Made by a program: the position numbers and the translations under genes
Source: Marinimicrobium sp. C6131
Lineage (GTDB): Bacteria > Pseudomonadota > Gammaproteobacteria > Pseudomonadales > Cellvibrionaceae
DNA length: 64,000 bases
Direction: 5' to 3'
NCBI RefSeq assembly: GCF_026153455.1
Contig: NZ_CP110629.1
Coordinates: 3,534,001 to 3,598,000, forward strand
Shown: positions 36,487 to 45,381 of the stretch, in pieces
Layout of the letters: the number at the start of each line of letters is the position of its first letter
Position numbering within the stretch: the stretch's first letter is position 1
Notes under the pieces: model-generated
What the model was told of the DNA's origin: nothing
What the model saw: the letters and a program-made list of their open reading frames with translations, nothing else
The model's database searches: none

Positions 36487-36506
36487 ATGAGTGTTGCGAC
36501 ACTCAT
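36487..36506. terminator. Perfect hairpin between sulfatase and TonB receptor genes
   Basis: atgagtgt-tgcg-acactcat is a perfect 8-bp inverted repeat with a 4-base loop, 79 bp after the sulfatase stop. It lacks a T run, so it may be a weak terminator or a regulator site rather than an intrinsic terminator. Candidate operator 3 begins 15 bp later. Confidence 0.4.
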
Positions 36507-36521
36507 TCTTAGGGAGTGAGA

Positions 36522-36570
36522 TGAAATCGATTTCTTTTTGGCGCAAAAGCGCTGATACGAAAACGATTTC
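36522..36570. promoter_or_regulatory. Candidate LacI operators 3 and 4, upstream of the TonB receptor operon
   Basis: tgaaatcgatttctt at 36522-36536 contains the perfect palindrome GAAATCGATTTC. gaaaacgatttc at 36559-36570 is a one-mismatch copy of that core. They are 93-141 bp before the receptor start, where a promoter for the glycan operon should be. Confidence 0.55.
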
Positions 36571-36662
36571 TGCGCTGTAGATAAGTGCATGGGTTTTTGC
36601 CATGCATGAACAATAAATCTAAACGACGAAACTGAACGTCTCAACAAATCAGGAGAGCCAAC

Positions 36663-39599
36663 ATGAATAAATACTCAAAGTGGTTGAAGCGGAGCGCTTT
36701 GTCTCTGGCGGTTGCCTCGGTGGGAATGTCTGCCCTTCCCGCCCTGGCCCAGATCGACAGCGCCAGTTTGCGAGGTAAGATCGCCAGTGGCGAAACGGTT
36801 CGAGCCGGACTGAAAGTCATTGCTACCGACGTTGATAGGGGATACACCTACACGGCGTTTACTAACCAGGATGGCAGTTATACATTCGTCGGGCTAAAGC
36901 CGGGAGAATACCGGGTACGCTTGGAAGGCCAGGCGCCCGGGCAAGGCGAAGAAATTACATTGAGGGTAGGTCAAAGTGCTTCGCTTGATTTTGGCGTGAC
37001 CCGACAGCAGGCTGCCGACTCTCTCGAAGAGGTCATTGTGACCGCCCAGCGTGTTCAGGGGTTTGAGGGTGGCAGCGTAGGTACCAGTATTACACCGGAG
37101 CTGATGGCACGTCTGCCGCAGGTGAATCGAAACTTCCTTTCCTTTGCCGAGTTGGCTCCCGGCGTGCAGTTCCAGCAAGGTGCGGATGGCAGCTCCAGCA
37201 TCCGTGGTGGCGCGCAACACCAGCGCGGCGTCAACGTGTTCCTGGATGGCGTCAGTCAGAAAGACTACGTGCTGAAAGGTGGCGTGACCGGTCAGGACTC
37301 CAGCCGCGGCAACCCCTTCCCGCAATCAGCCGTGGGGGAATACAAGGTTATTACCCAAAACTACAAGGCCGAGTTTGAGCACGTCGGTAGTACCGCAATT
37401 ACTGCTGTCACCCGCTCGGGCACCAATGAATTCAAGGGTGATGTATTTTACGATTTCACCAACGAAGATCTACGCTCCTCTACCCCCCTGGAGCAAGATG
37501 CCGGTGAAAAGGCGGCTTCCTCCCAGGAACAGTATGGTCTGACGCTCTCCGGTCCAATCATCAAAGACAAGCTCCATTACTTCCTCGCTTATGAGAAAAA
37601 AAGTAATGAAGACCCTCGGGACGTGATGGCGGGCAACATAGCGGCGGACCTGCCTGCTGAGTACGAAGCCATGACCGGTCGCAAAGTCTCGCTTTTCAAT
37701 GAAGATCTGTTTTTTGGTAAATTGGATTGGTCGATTAATGAAGATCAATCATTGGAAGCGTCCATCAAGTTCCGCCAGGAAGACGAAGTGGGCGGTTTTG
37801 GTGGCGCCAATACGGTCTCCCACGGCTCCAGCCGTGATCAGGAAGATACTCGTGTGAACATCAAACACACCTATTCGGGTGATGGTTGGGAAAACGAGTT
37901 GCGTTTCACCTACGAAGATTCCTTCTGGAATCCACGTCCGCTGACCTCGGGTTACGGCACCATTCTGGAAAATGGCTCCGGGGGGCGTGTGCTGGCGTTC
38001 GGCTCCAGCCCCAATTATCAAAACAAAGGGCAGGAGGGGTGGTCGCTGCAGGACGACATCACGTTCACCGAAATTGACTGGTATGGCGAACATGTCATAA
38101 AAACCGGTATCAAATACAAGGACGTAACGCTAAGATCACAGCAGCAGATTCCCTATAACCCGCAGTTCTTCTATAACGTCGAGTTTAACGGCGAAGGCAG
38201 CTTTGATCTGGTTCAGCCCTACAAAGTTGAATGGGGTGTTGGTGTTGAGGGGAAAGATAATAAAGGAGCAATTGAATCCGACAATATGCAGCTTGGCCTG
38301 TACATTCAGGACGACTGGTATGTCACAGATCGTCTGGTGTTGAATCTGGGTGTTCGCTGGGATTACGAGGAAACCCCTTCCTACAAGAACTTCGTGACCC
38401 CGCCGGAAGTAGCCGACGCTCTGCGTAACTGGGATAACATTCAGAATACGGACTATGACATCGAGAACTGGATCAGTACCGGCTCGGAGCGTGATTACTT
38501 CACCGGTGCCTGGGCACCGCGTCTCGGCTTTTCCTATGACCTGGATGCCGATGCACAGCATGTCCTGTTTGGTGGCTATGGCCGATCCTACGACAGAAAT
38601 CAGTTCGATTACCTACAGATTGAGCAGACGAAAGGTACCTTCGTAAGTACTACCATCAACTTCGAAGGTGACCCGGATCACCCCTGCTCCGGTGACAATT
38701 GCGTAGATTGGGATCCGAAATACCTGACACCGGGCGGACTTGATGAACTGCGCACCAGCGTTTCGGGGGCTGGTCAGGAAATCAACCTTCTGAACAACGA
38801 TATGAAAATGCCCTATTCCGATCAGTTCAGCCTGGGGGTTCGAAGCACTTGGGGCGACTGGAACACCGAAGTGACGTTGTCACGAGTTGAAGGCAAAGAC
38901 GGGTTCAACTGGCTGTTGGGCAACCGTCGTGAAAATGGCGAGTTCTTCGCATCAGGATCCACCTGGGGGGCTCCGTGGGGCTTCTCTCCGGAGGGGTACG
39001 GTAATGTCATCCTGTCCAGCAACGATATGGAAACCAAGACCGATTCGGTTTACGTAAAAATCGAGCGTCCGCACCTGGATAACTGGGGGGTCAATGTCGC
39101 TTACACCTTCAGTGATGCGAAGGAAAACTGGCTTTACAGCGGACACTACACTCTGGATTACCCGAAAGTTTCCGACTATGGCTGGCGTGATTCTGTCGGT
39201 GTCTCCGATCACCGCGTAGTCGCCACCGGAACCCTGGATCTGCCCTGGGATATTCTGATGTCCGGCAAGCTGACCTGGGCGTCTCCGGCCTCGCATCAGT
39301 TTGTGAACTGCCTGAATGGTAATGATCAATGCTTCTTTGATCGAGTGGACCCAGATGAAGGTGGATTCAAACAGTTCGACCTGGCGCTGAGCAAGCATAT
39401 TCCAACAGATTACCTGATGGACGGCTCCGAGTTCCGTATCCGCTTCGATGTGCTGAATCTGTTCGATACCCACAACTGGCGCAACTTCGATCTCTATCCG
39501 GGTAGTCCCACCGAAGCCAATCCGAACTTTGGCGATCCGCGTCGTGATCTGGCCGGTCCGTCCCGTACAGCGAAATTCTCAGTGGGATGGAGCTGGTAA
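36663..39599 (+). CDS. TonB-dependent receptor, Oar-like with carboxypeptidase-regulatory domain
   Basis: 978 residues. A signal peptide (LALVAS-type segment ending ALPALAQ) is followed by a CarboxypepD_reg/Ig-like domain at about 30-115 (GYTYTAFTNQDGSYTFVGL, KPGEYRVRLEGQ). The plug begins with EEVIVTAQRV and includes NFLSFAELAPGVQFQ and GGAQHQRGVNVFLDGVSQK. The barrel ends TAKFSVGWSW, with the terminal Trp replacing the usual Phe. Receptors of this build occur in Xanthomonadales and Cellvibrionales glycan loci. It should import the oligosaccharide used by the island. A good AGGAGA site precedes the ATG, and candidate LacI operators lie upstream. Confidence 0.92.
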   Translation: MNKYSKWLKRSALSLAVASVGMSALPALAQIDSASLRGKIASGETVRAGLKVIATDVDRGYTYTAFTNQDGSYTFVGLKPGEYRVRLEGQAPGQGEEITLRVGQSASLDFGVTRQQAADSLEEVIVTAQRVQGFEGGSVGTSITPELMARLPQVNRNFLSFAELAPGVQFQQGADGSSSIRGGAQHQRGVNVFLDGVSQKDYVLKGGVTGQDSSRGNPFPQSAVGEYKVITQNYKAEFEHVGSTAITAVTRSGTNEFKGDVFYDFTNEDLRSSTPLEQDAGEKAASSQEQYGLTLSGPIIKDKLHYFLAYEKKSNEDPRDVMAGNIAADLPAEYEAMTGRKVSLFNEDLFFGKLDWSINEDQSLEASIKFRQEDEVGGFGGANTVSHGSSRDQEDTRVNIKHTYSGDGWENELRFTYEDSFWNPRPLTSGYGTILENGSGGRVLAFGSSPNYQNKGQEGWSLQDDITFTEIDWYGEHVIKTGIKYKDVTLRSQQQIPYNPQFFYNVEFNGEGSFDLVQPYKVEWGVGVEGKDNKGAIESDNMQLGLYIQDDWYVTDRLVLNLGVRWDYEETPSYKNFVTPPEVADALRNWDNIQNTDYDIENWISTGSERDYFTGAWAPRLGFSYDLDADAQHVLFGGYGRSYDRNQFDYLQIEQTKGTFVSTTINFEGDPDHPCSGDNCVDWDPKYLTPGGLDELRTSVSGAGQEINLLNNDMKMPYSDQFSLGVRSTWGDWNTEVTLSRVEGKDGFNWLLGNRRENGEFFASGSTWGAPWGFSPEGYGNVILSSNDMETKTDSVYVKIERPHLDNWGVNVAYTFSDAKENWLYSGHYTLDYPKVSDYGWRDSVGVSDHRVVATGTLDLPWDILMSGKLTWASPASHQFVNCLNGNDQCFFDRVDPDEGGFKQFDLALSKHIPTDYLMDGSEFRIRFDVLNLFDTHNWRNFDLYPGSPTEANPNFGDPRRDLAGPSRTAKFSVGWSW

Positions 39600-39611
39600 C
39601 AACACCGGGTC

Positions 39612-39644
39612 GACATGCCCCGGACGTAATGGCCGGGGCATGTC
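39612..39644 (+). other. Strong intercistronic hairpin between TonB receptor and glucanase
   Basis: gacatgccccgg and ccggggcatgtc pair perfectly over 12 bp with a 9-base loop. It begins 13 bp after the receptor stop and has no T run. Such hairpins often protect the upstream message and let the receptor be made in excess over downstream enzymes; partial termination is also possible. Confidence 0.6.
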
Positions 39645-39692
39645 TTCAGCGCGGTAATAGCGCCTATTTACAGAACTTCAGAGGTAATCACA

Positions 39693-41267
39693 ATGAACAA
39701 TCAATGGGGCAAGGTGGCTGTCGCCGGACTGATGGTGATGCTGAGTGCCTGCACCTCGGCAACCTCCGTCATTTCGGCGGATGGTTATGATCGTCATGTT
39801 GAACTTAACTGGGATAGCGTCTACAGCCCGGATAAGACCTACGTGGTCAAGGCGTCCATCGACGGCGGTGACTGGGTCGAGCGAGTGGTAACGTCCAGCG
39901 ACGGCTATCTGGATTATGTGGGTGATCAGGGGCGTAACCTGACCGTGGATTACAAGCTTTTCGAGCAGCGGGAAAACGGACTGTTTGAAGTTGGGGAAAC
40001 GACGGCTGAAACCCGTGATTTTTCAGACGAAGAGCTCATCGATATGGTCCAGAAGTATACATTCCGGTATTTCTGGGACAATGCGCACCAGGAGACGGGC
40101 TGGGCTTATGAACGGATTCCCAACCCGAAAGACGGCGACATCATCACTTCTGGTGGCACCGGTTTCGGCATTATGTCCGTCATCGTGGGCGCCGAGCGCG
40201 GCTGGATTACCCGTGACCAGGCGGTAAAGCGAATGGAAACGCTCGTCAGCTCTCTTGAAGCGCTTGAAACCTTCCATGGCATGTGGGCGCACTGGTATGA
40301 CGCATCCACCGAAGAGGTTTTCCACTTCAGCAAATACGATGACGGTGGTGATATCGTCGAATCCGCCTTTATGGCGCAGGGCCTGCTGGCCGCCCGCCAG
40401 TACTTCAACGCCGAGAGCACCGAGGAAGCCGCCTTGCGGGAGCGCATTACCGGCCTGTGGCAAGCGATGGAATGGGACTGGTACACCCAGGGGGAAAATG
40501 TTCTCTATTGGCACTGGTCCAAGGAACACGGGTGGAAGATGGATCACCCCATTCATGGTTACAACGAGGCGCTGATCGTCTACGTGCTGGCAGCCTCATC
40601 ACCAACCCACGCCATAGATCCAGCGGTTTATCACGAAGGCTGGGCATCCTGGGACAGCCCTACCTTTGGTAACTACAATGATTATTACGGCATGGCGCTA
40701 CCGCTGGGCAACAAAAAACACATGGGCGGACCCCTATTCTTTGCGCATTATTCTTTCCTGGGGCTGGACCCTCGCAATCTGCGCGACAGCTACGCCAATT
40801 ACTGGGAACAAAACAAGCGCCATACCCTGATCAACCGGGCGTACTGCATTGATAACCCACATGGTTGGGAGGGCTATGGTGAGGATTTTTGGGGCCTCAC
40901 TGCGGGTGACCGGGTGCCAGCCGGCTATGCCGCGCATGCGCCCGGATTCCGCCGGGATGAAGGGACCATCACGGTTACCGCCGCACTATCCTCCCTGCCC
41001 TACACGCCGGAAGAGTCCATGGAGGTGCTGAAAAACCTTTACTACAACCACGGTAAAGAGCTGTTTGGGAGCATGGGCTTCTACGATGGAATCAATCTCT
41101 CCGTTAGTGATGACCCCAAGGAGCAAGTCAGAAAAACTTACCTGGCCATCGACCAGGGGCCGATTGTGGCCATGTTGGAGAACTATCGCACGGGCCTTTT
41201 GTGGGAATACTTTATGCGCGACGAAGACGTCCAGAAAGGTCTGAAGCGACTGGGCTTCTCTTACTGA
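39693..41267 (+). CDS. GH144-like glucoamylase-family glycosidase, lipoprotein
   Basis: 524 residues, with GAGG upstream of the ATG. The lipoprotein signal ends MLSAC with Cys 20. A fibronectin-like segment (about 30-110) precedes an alpha/alpha-barrel of the Glycoamylase family (PF10091). Seen there are YTFRYFWDNAHQETGWAYER, GTGFGIMSVIVGAERGWIT, DDGGDIVESAFMAQGLLAA, HPIHGYNEALIVYVLAAS and PLFFAHYSFLGLDPR. Characterised members (GH144) are beta-1,2-glucanases or sophorose-releasing enzymes, but the family is broader, so the linkage here is uncertain. It probably trims oligosaccharides at the outer membrane or in the periplasm, ahead of the GH3 enzyme encoded next. Confidence 0.88.
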   Translation: MNNQWGKVAVAGLMVMLSACTSATSVISADGYDRHVELNWDSVYSPDKTYVVKASIDGGDWVERVVTSSDGYLDYVGDQGRNLTVDYKLFEQRENGLFEVGETTAETRDFSDEELIDMVQKYTFRYFWDNAHQETGWAYERIPNPKDGDIITSGGTGFGIMSVIVGAERGWITRDQAVKRMETLVSSLEALETFHGMWAHWYDASTEEVFHFSKYDDGGDIVESAFMAQGLLAARQYFNAESTEEAALRERITGLWQAMEWDWYTQGENVLYWHWSKEHGWKMDHPIHGYNEALIVYVLAASSPTHAIDPAVYHEGWASWDSPTFGNYNDYYGMALPLGNKKHMGGPLFFAHYSFLGLDPRNLRDSYANYWEQNKRHTLINRAYCIDNPHGWEGYGEDFWGLTAGDRVPAGYAAHAPGFRRDEGTITVTAALSSLPYTPEESMEVLKNLYYNHGKELFGSMGFYDGINLSVSDDPKEQVRKTYLAIDQGPIVAMLENYRTGLLWEYFMRDEDVQKGLKRLGFSY

Positions 41268-41324
41268 ATAACTGCTGTGAACCTTAGTGCATAGGCTTGA
41301 ACTCACAAACGTTTGGAATGAGAC

Positions 41325-43649
41325 ATGAATACTGCCAAAACATTACTGGCTTCTCTTCTGATTGGAGGAGCCCTGGGGATACTGGCCGGCTGCTCGGGCG
41401 ACGTGGCTAGCGAAGCGGCAACGACCCCCGACAACATCGAGTCGGAACAAGAGAAGTCACCTATCCGCCAGGATGCGGAAATGAACGCTTTCATTGACGA
41501 CCTGATGGAGAAAATGACGCTGGAAGAGAAAGTAGGGCAGCTTAACCTATTGACCAGCAACTGGGACAGAACCGGCCCGACCATGAAGGAGGACTACAAA
41601 AAGGATATTCGTGCCGGTCGGGTTGGTGCGATTTTCAATGCTTTTACCGCGGACTATACGCGTGGGCTGCAGAAAATTGCGGTGGAGGAAACCCGCCTGG
41701 GTATTCCTCTACTGTTTGGTTATGACGTCATCCATGGACATCGAACCATTTTTCCGGTCTCCATCGGTGAGTCTGCTTCCTGGGATCTGGGTGCCATAGA
41801 ACAGGCTGCACGTATCGCGGCTATCGAAGCGTCTGCCGAGGGTGTTCATTGGACCTTCGCTCCAATGGTGGACATCGCACGTGACCCAAGATGGGGACGA
41901 ATCTCCGAAGGCGCGGGTGAGGACGTTTTTCTGGCTACGGAAATCGCCAAAGCCCGGATTCGTGGCTTTCAGGGCGATGACCTGAGCGATACGGATACCG
42001 TCCTGGCCTGTGCCAAACACTATGCGGCTTACGGTGCGGCCCAGGCTGGTAGGGATTACCACACTACCGATATGTCCGAGCGTGAGTTGTTCAGTACTTA
42101 CCTGCCACCCTTCGAAGCAGCGGTGGAAGAAGGCGTCGCCACCTTTATGACAGCGTTCAACGATCTGAACGGTGTGCCGGCGAGTGCCAGCAATTACCTG
42201 CTCAATGACCTTCTGAAAGATCAGTGGGGCTTTGATGGTTTTGTTGTCACCGACTATACCTCCATCAACGAACTGGTGCCCCACGGTTACGCCCGCGACG
42301 AAAATCATGCGGCAGAGCTGGCTATCAATGCCGGAGTCGATATGGATATGCAGGGAGCCACCTTCTACGAACACATGAGTGGTCTCGTCGAGGAAGGGAG
42401 GGTTGCTGAAGATCGAGTGGACGACGCGGTTCGACGAATTCTGGAGATGAAGTACCGCCTTGGTCTGTTCGAGGATCCGTACCGTTATTCGAACAAAGCG
42501 CGCCAGCAGGAATTTGTCTATAAAGATGAACATCTGAGGGCCGCGACCGAGATGGCCAAAAAGTCGATGGTGCTTTTGAAAAACCAGAACGACACTCTCC
42601 CGCTTCGCAAAAATGATCTGTCCATCGCGCTGATCGGGCCCCTGGCGGACAGCAAAGAGGACATGATCGGATCCTGGTCTGCTGCCGGCGACCGGTATGA
42701 GCGACCCGTCACGTTGTTGGAAGGTATCCGCGAAAAAGTTGGGGACAGCGTGGAAATCAATTACGCCAAGGGCGCCAGCTACGAGTTCGACAGCAAGGGA
42801 AGCGCCAGTGGTTTCAAGGAAGCCATTGAAAAAGCGCAACAGTCCGACGTTATCGTTCTGGCCATGGGGGAGAAGTGGAATATGACCGGCGAGGCTGCGA
42901 GTCGGACCTCCCTGGATATGCCAGGTAATCAGCTTGCACTGATGAAAGAGCTGAAAAAGCTGAACAAACCGATGATTCTGGTGTTGATGAGCGGTCGCCC
43001 CATGACGTTGACCTGGGAGGACCGCAATCTCGATGCCATTCTGGAGGCCTGGTACCCCGGCACCATGGCGGGGGTAGCGGTGGCCGACGTGCTGTTTGGT
43101 GACTACAACCCGTCCGGCAAGTTGACCTCAACCTTTCCGCGCACTGTGGGACAGGTTCCTATTTATTACAACATGAAAAATACCGGACGCCCCTATGAGC
43201 CGGAAGGTGCCGAACAGAAATACCGGTCTCGGTACCTGAGTACGCCGAACGAACCCCTGTATCCGTTCGGCTATGGATTGAGCTATACGACGTTTGAATA
43301 CACCAACCTGACTCTCGGCGCCGATACAGTGACAATGGGAGACACGCTGACCGTCTCCGTGGATGTGACCAACACCGGAGACAGGAGTGGTGAGGAAGTT
43401 GTTCAGCTCTATGTCCGGGACGTGACCGGTAGTGTCACCAGACCGGTGAAAGAGCTGAAAGGATTCCGGAAAATTTCTCTGGAGCAGGGCGAGCGCAAAA
43501 CTGTGGAGTTCACCCTCAGCGAGGAAGACCTGTCGTTTTACCGCGCGGACATGAGCTACGGCGCTGAGCCCGGCCAATTCACGGTGTTCGTCGGTTCCAG
43601 TTCCCGGGATGTGCTGGAAGCGGGCTTTAAACTGGTGTCCAACAAATAA
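41325..43649 (+). CDS. GH3 beta-glucosidase (BglX-like), lipoprotein
   Basis: 774 residues. The signal peptide has a lipobox ILAGC (Cys 23). The N-terminal TIM barrel starts LMEKMTLEEKVGQLNLL, includes FAPMVDIARDPRWGRISEGAG and carries the nucleophile Asp in GFVVTDYTSINE (about residue 311). The alpha/beta sandwich holds a likely acid/base Glu in MTGEAASRTSLDMPG. A C-terminal fibronectin-like domain follows (LTVSVDVTNTGDRSGEEVV, VKELKGFRKISLEQGERK). This is the layout of BglX beta-glucosidases (usual length about 765). It should release glucose from the products of the GH144-like enzyme. It lies 57 bp after the GH144-like gene, in the same operon. Confidence 0.94.
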   Translation: MNTAKTLLASLLIGGALGILAGCSGDVASEAATTPDNIESEQEKSPIRQDAEMNAFIDDLMEKMTLEEKVGQLNLLTSNWDRTGPTMKEDYKKDIRAGRVGAIFNAFTADYTRGLQKIAVEETRLGIPLLFGYDVIHGHRTIFPVSIGESASWDLGAIEQAARIAAIEASAEGVHWTFAPMVDIARDPRWGRISEGAGEDVFLATEIAKARIRGFQGDDLSDTDTVLACAKHYAAYGAAQAGRDYHTTDMSERELFSTYLPPFEAAVEEGVATFMTAFNDLNGVPASASNYLLNDLLKDQWGFDGFVVTDYTSINELVPHGYARDENHAAELAINAGVDMDMQGATFYEHMSGLVEEGRVAEDRVDDAVRRILEMKYRLGLFEDPYRYSNKARQQEFVYKDEHLRAATEMAKKSMVLLKNQNDTLPLRKNDLSIALIGPLADSKEDMIGSWSAAGDRYERPVTLLEGIREKVGDSVEINYAKGASYEFDSKGSASGFKEAIEKAQQSDVIVLAMGEKWNMTGEAASRTSLDMPGNQLALMKELKKLNKPMILVLMSGRPMTLTWEDRNLDAILEAWYPGTMAGVAVADVLFGDYNPSGKLTSTFPRTVGQVPIYYNMKNTGRPYEPEGAEQKYRSRYLSTPNEPLYPFGYGLSYTTFEYTNLTLGADTVTMGDTLTVSVDVTNTGDRSGEEVVQLYVRDVTGSVTRPVKELKGFRKISLEQGERKTVEFTLSEEDLSFYRADMSYGAEPGQFTVFVGSSSRDVLEAGFKLVSNK

Positions 43650-43685
43650 CAAGCAGGGGAAACCCCCGATCACTGGAGCATTAAA

Positions 43686-45338
43686 ATGTTAAACCAACTC
43701 CTGAAAACTCACGCGAAAGTGGCGCTGGCGGCGTTGCTTTCGTCCACCACCCTGCTCAGTGCCTGTGTGCAGTCCGGGCAGGCCACGGTGGAAGCGCGAA
43801 AGCCGCCCAATGTGGTTTTCATCCTGGCGGATGATGTCGGCTTTGGTGATCTTGGCTCTTATGGTGGCAAGGTCCCGACCCCTAATATTGATCGCCTTGC
43901 CGAAGAGGGAATGCGGTTCACTGATGCCCATTCACCGGCGGCGCTCTGTGCGCCCAGCCGATTCAGTTTGCTGACCGGTAGCTACCCCTACCGTAACGGG
44001 CGGCCCGGCGGTAGCTGGGACGTGAACAACAGCTCGGGTTTCAGCGCAAACGGTGATCGCACCGACGCGGGTCGTCATATCACTGTTGCCGAAGTAATGC
44101 GGGAAGCCGGTTACAAAACTGCCTTCTTCGGTAAAATGCACCTGGGGGGAACCGTCTACAATGAAGATGGCGAACCCATTCGGGAAAAGGACAAGCTGAA
44201 CACCAAGGATTTCAGTCGCGGCTTTGATGACGGTCTGAATGAACACGGTTTTGATTACTGGCTGGGTCTGCCCAGTGGTATTCAGCACGAGCCTTACGCC
44301 TTTTTCGAAAACGGCAAGTTCAAACCCATTGACCCGAGCAATCCGGCTGACAACTCCAGTACCCGTTTGTACCGGGACGGATTTTACCGGATCAGCGATA
44401 ACGGCTTGTCCGAGATCGTGGAAGCCGCGCATGTACCGGCACGTGGCGACGTGGACTACGATTCCAGCCAGGTTGGCATTCAATTGACCAATGCTACGGC
44501 GGACTTTATTACGTCTCACGTTGAGAACAATCGCCGTACGGGAAGTGATCAGCCCTTCATGGTCTATTTCTCCTCCCAGGCGATCCATGTTCCGCACACG
44601 CCGCCTTTTGATTTCGATGGCGACCCCAGTTCCATTGATGAGCAGGTCTATGGAAAAACCGGCGCGATGACCTCCGACGTGCTCTATGAGTTGGATCTGC
44701 AGGTCGGTAAAATTCTTGAAACTCTGGAAGCGCAGGGCGTCGCTGACAACACGCTGATTTTCTTCACCAGTGATAATGGCGCGTTATGGCCCCGGATTAC
44801 CCACTATGGCGACCCGTCTCATGACAATAATGGCCCGCTTCGTGATTACAAAGCCTCTATATACGAGGGGGGACACCGAGTGCCATTCATTGCCAAGTGG
44901 GGGGATGGAACGCCGGCGAATTCCGTCATTCGTCCGGGTAGCGTCTCGGACCAGTTGATAATGGGCCTGGATTGGGTGGCGACCATGTATGAGATGACGG
45001 GCGTACCAATGCAGAAAGACCAGGCGATGGACAGTATCTCCCTGCTGCCCGTGTTGACCGGAGAGCAGGATGAGAGCGACCCACTGCGTGAGTTTGCCAT
45101 TTATCAGGCCGGCTTCGCCTACGACGGCGCGATCAGGGAAGGGGACTGGGTCCTGGTGGTGGACAAAGACAATCGGGCGACCGAGCTCTATAATCTGAAG
45201 AACGACCTGGCTCAGGAGTATAATCTGATCGATGATAAACGTTATCGAAACAAGGTTCGTTATCTGAAAGAGAAGTTTCTCACCTATAACGATCACGACG
45301 ACGATACGGTCGAACCCAGAAGTACCCAGGTGCTGTGA
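43686..45338 (+). CDS. Sulfatase, lipoprotein
   Basis: 550 residues. The signal peptide ends LLSAC (Cys 27). Active-site parts are FILADDVGFGDLGSYGG (metal Asp pair), the formylglycine motif CAPSRFSLLTGS (Cys near 88), AFFGKMHLGG, FSSQAIHVPHTPPFD and FFTSDNGALWPR. It looks like an arylsulfatase A-type enzyme, with a larger insert around 150-250 than the other sulfatases in the window. It follows the GH3 gene after 36 bp, with GGAG before the ATG, and a strong terminator stands downstream, so it ends the receptor-GH144-GH3-sulfatase operon. Its presence says the glucan or a linked sugar is sulfated (inference). Confidence 0.93.
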   Translation: MLNQLLKTHAKVALAALLSSTTLLSACVQSGQATVEARKPPNVVFILADDVGFGDLGSYGGKVPTPNIDRLAEEGMRFTDAHSPAALCAPSRFSLLTGSYPYRNGRPGGSWDVNNSSGFSANGDRTDAGRHITVAEVMREAGYKTAFFGKMHLGGTVYNEDGEPIREKDKLNTKDFSRGFDDGLNEHGFDYWLGLPSGIQHEPYAFFENGKFKPIDPSNPADNSSTRLYRDGFYRISDNGLSEIVEAAHVPARGDVDYDSSQVGIQLTNATADFITSHVENNRRTGSDQPFMVYFSSQAIHVPHTPPFDFDGDPSSIDEQVYGKTGAMTSDVLYELDLQVGKILETLEAQGVADNTLIFFTSDNGALWPRITHYGDPSHDNNGPLRDYKASIYEGGHRVPFIAKWGDGTPANSVIRPGSVSDQLIMGLDWVATMYEMTGVPMQKDQAMDSISLLPVLTGEQDESDPLREFAIYQAGFAYDGAIREGDWVLVVDKDNRATELYNLKNDLAQEYNLIDDKRYRNKVRYLKEKFLTYNDHDDDTVEPRSTQVL

Positions 45339-45350
45339 TCCCCATGTTTT

Positions 45351-45376
45351 CCCCCGGTAAAACGGGGGTTTTTTTT
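45351..45376 (+). terminator. Rho-independent terminator after the sulfatase
   Basis: cccccg-gtaaaa-cggggg forms a 6-bp GC stem and is followed directly by eight T residues. It closes the glycan operon 12 bp after the sulfatase stop. The phosphoesterase gene starts 6 bp later and would need read-through or its own promoter. Confidence 0.92.
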
Positions 45377-45381
45377 AGTTC

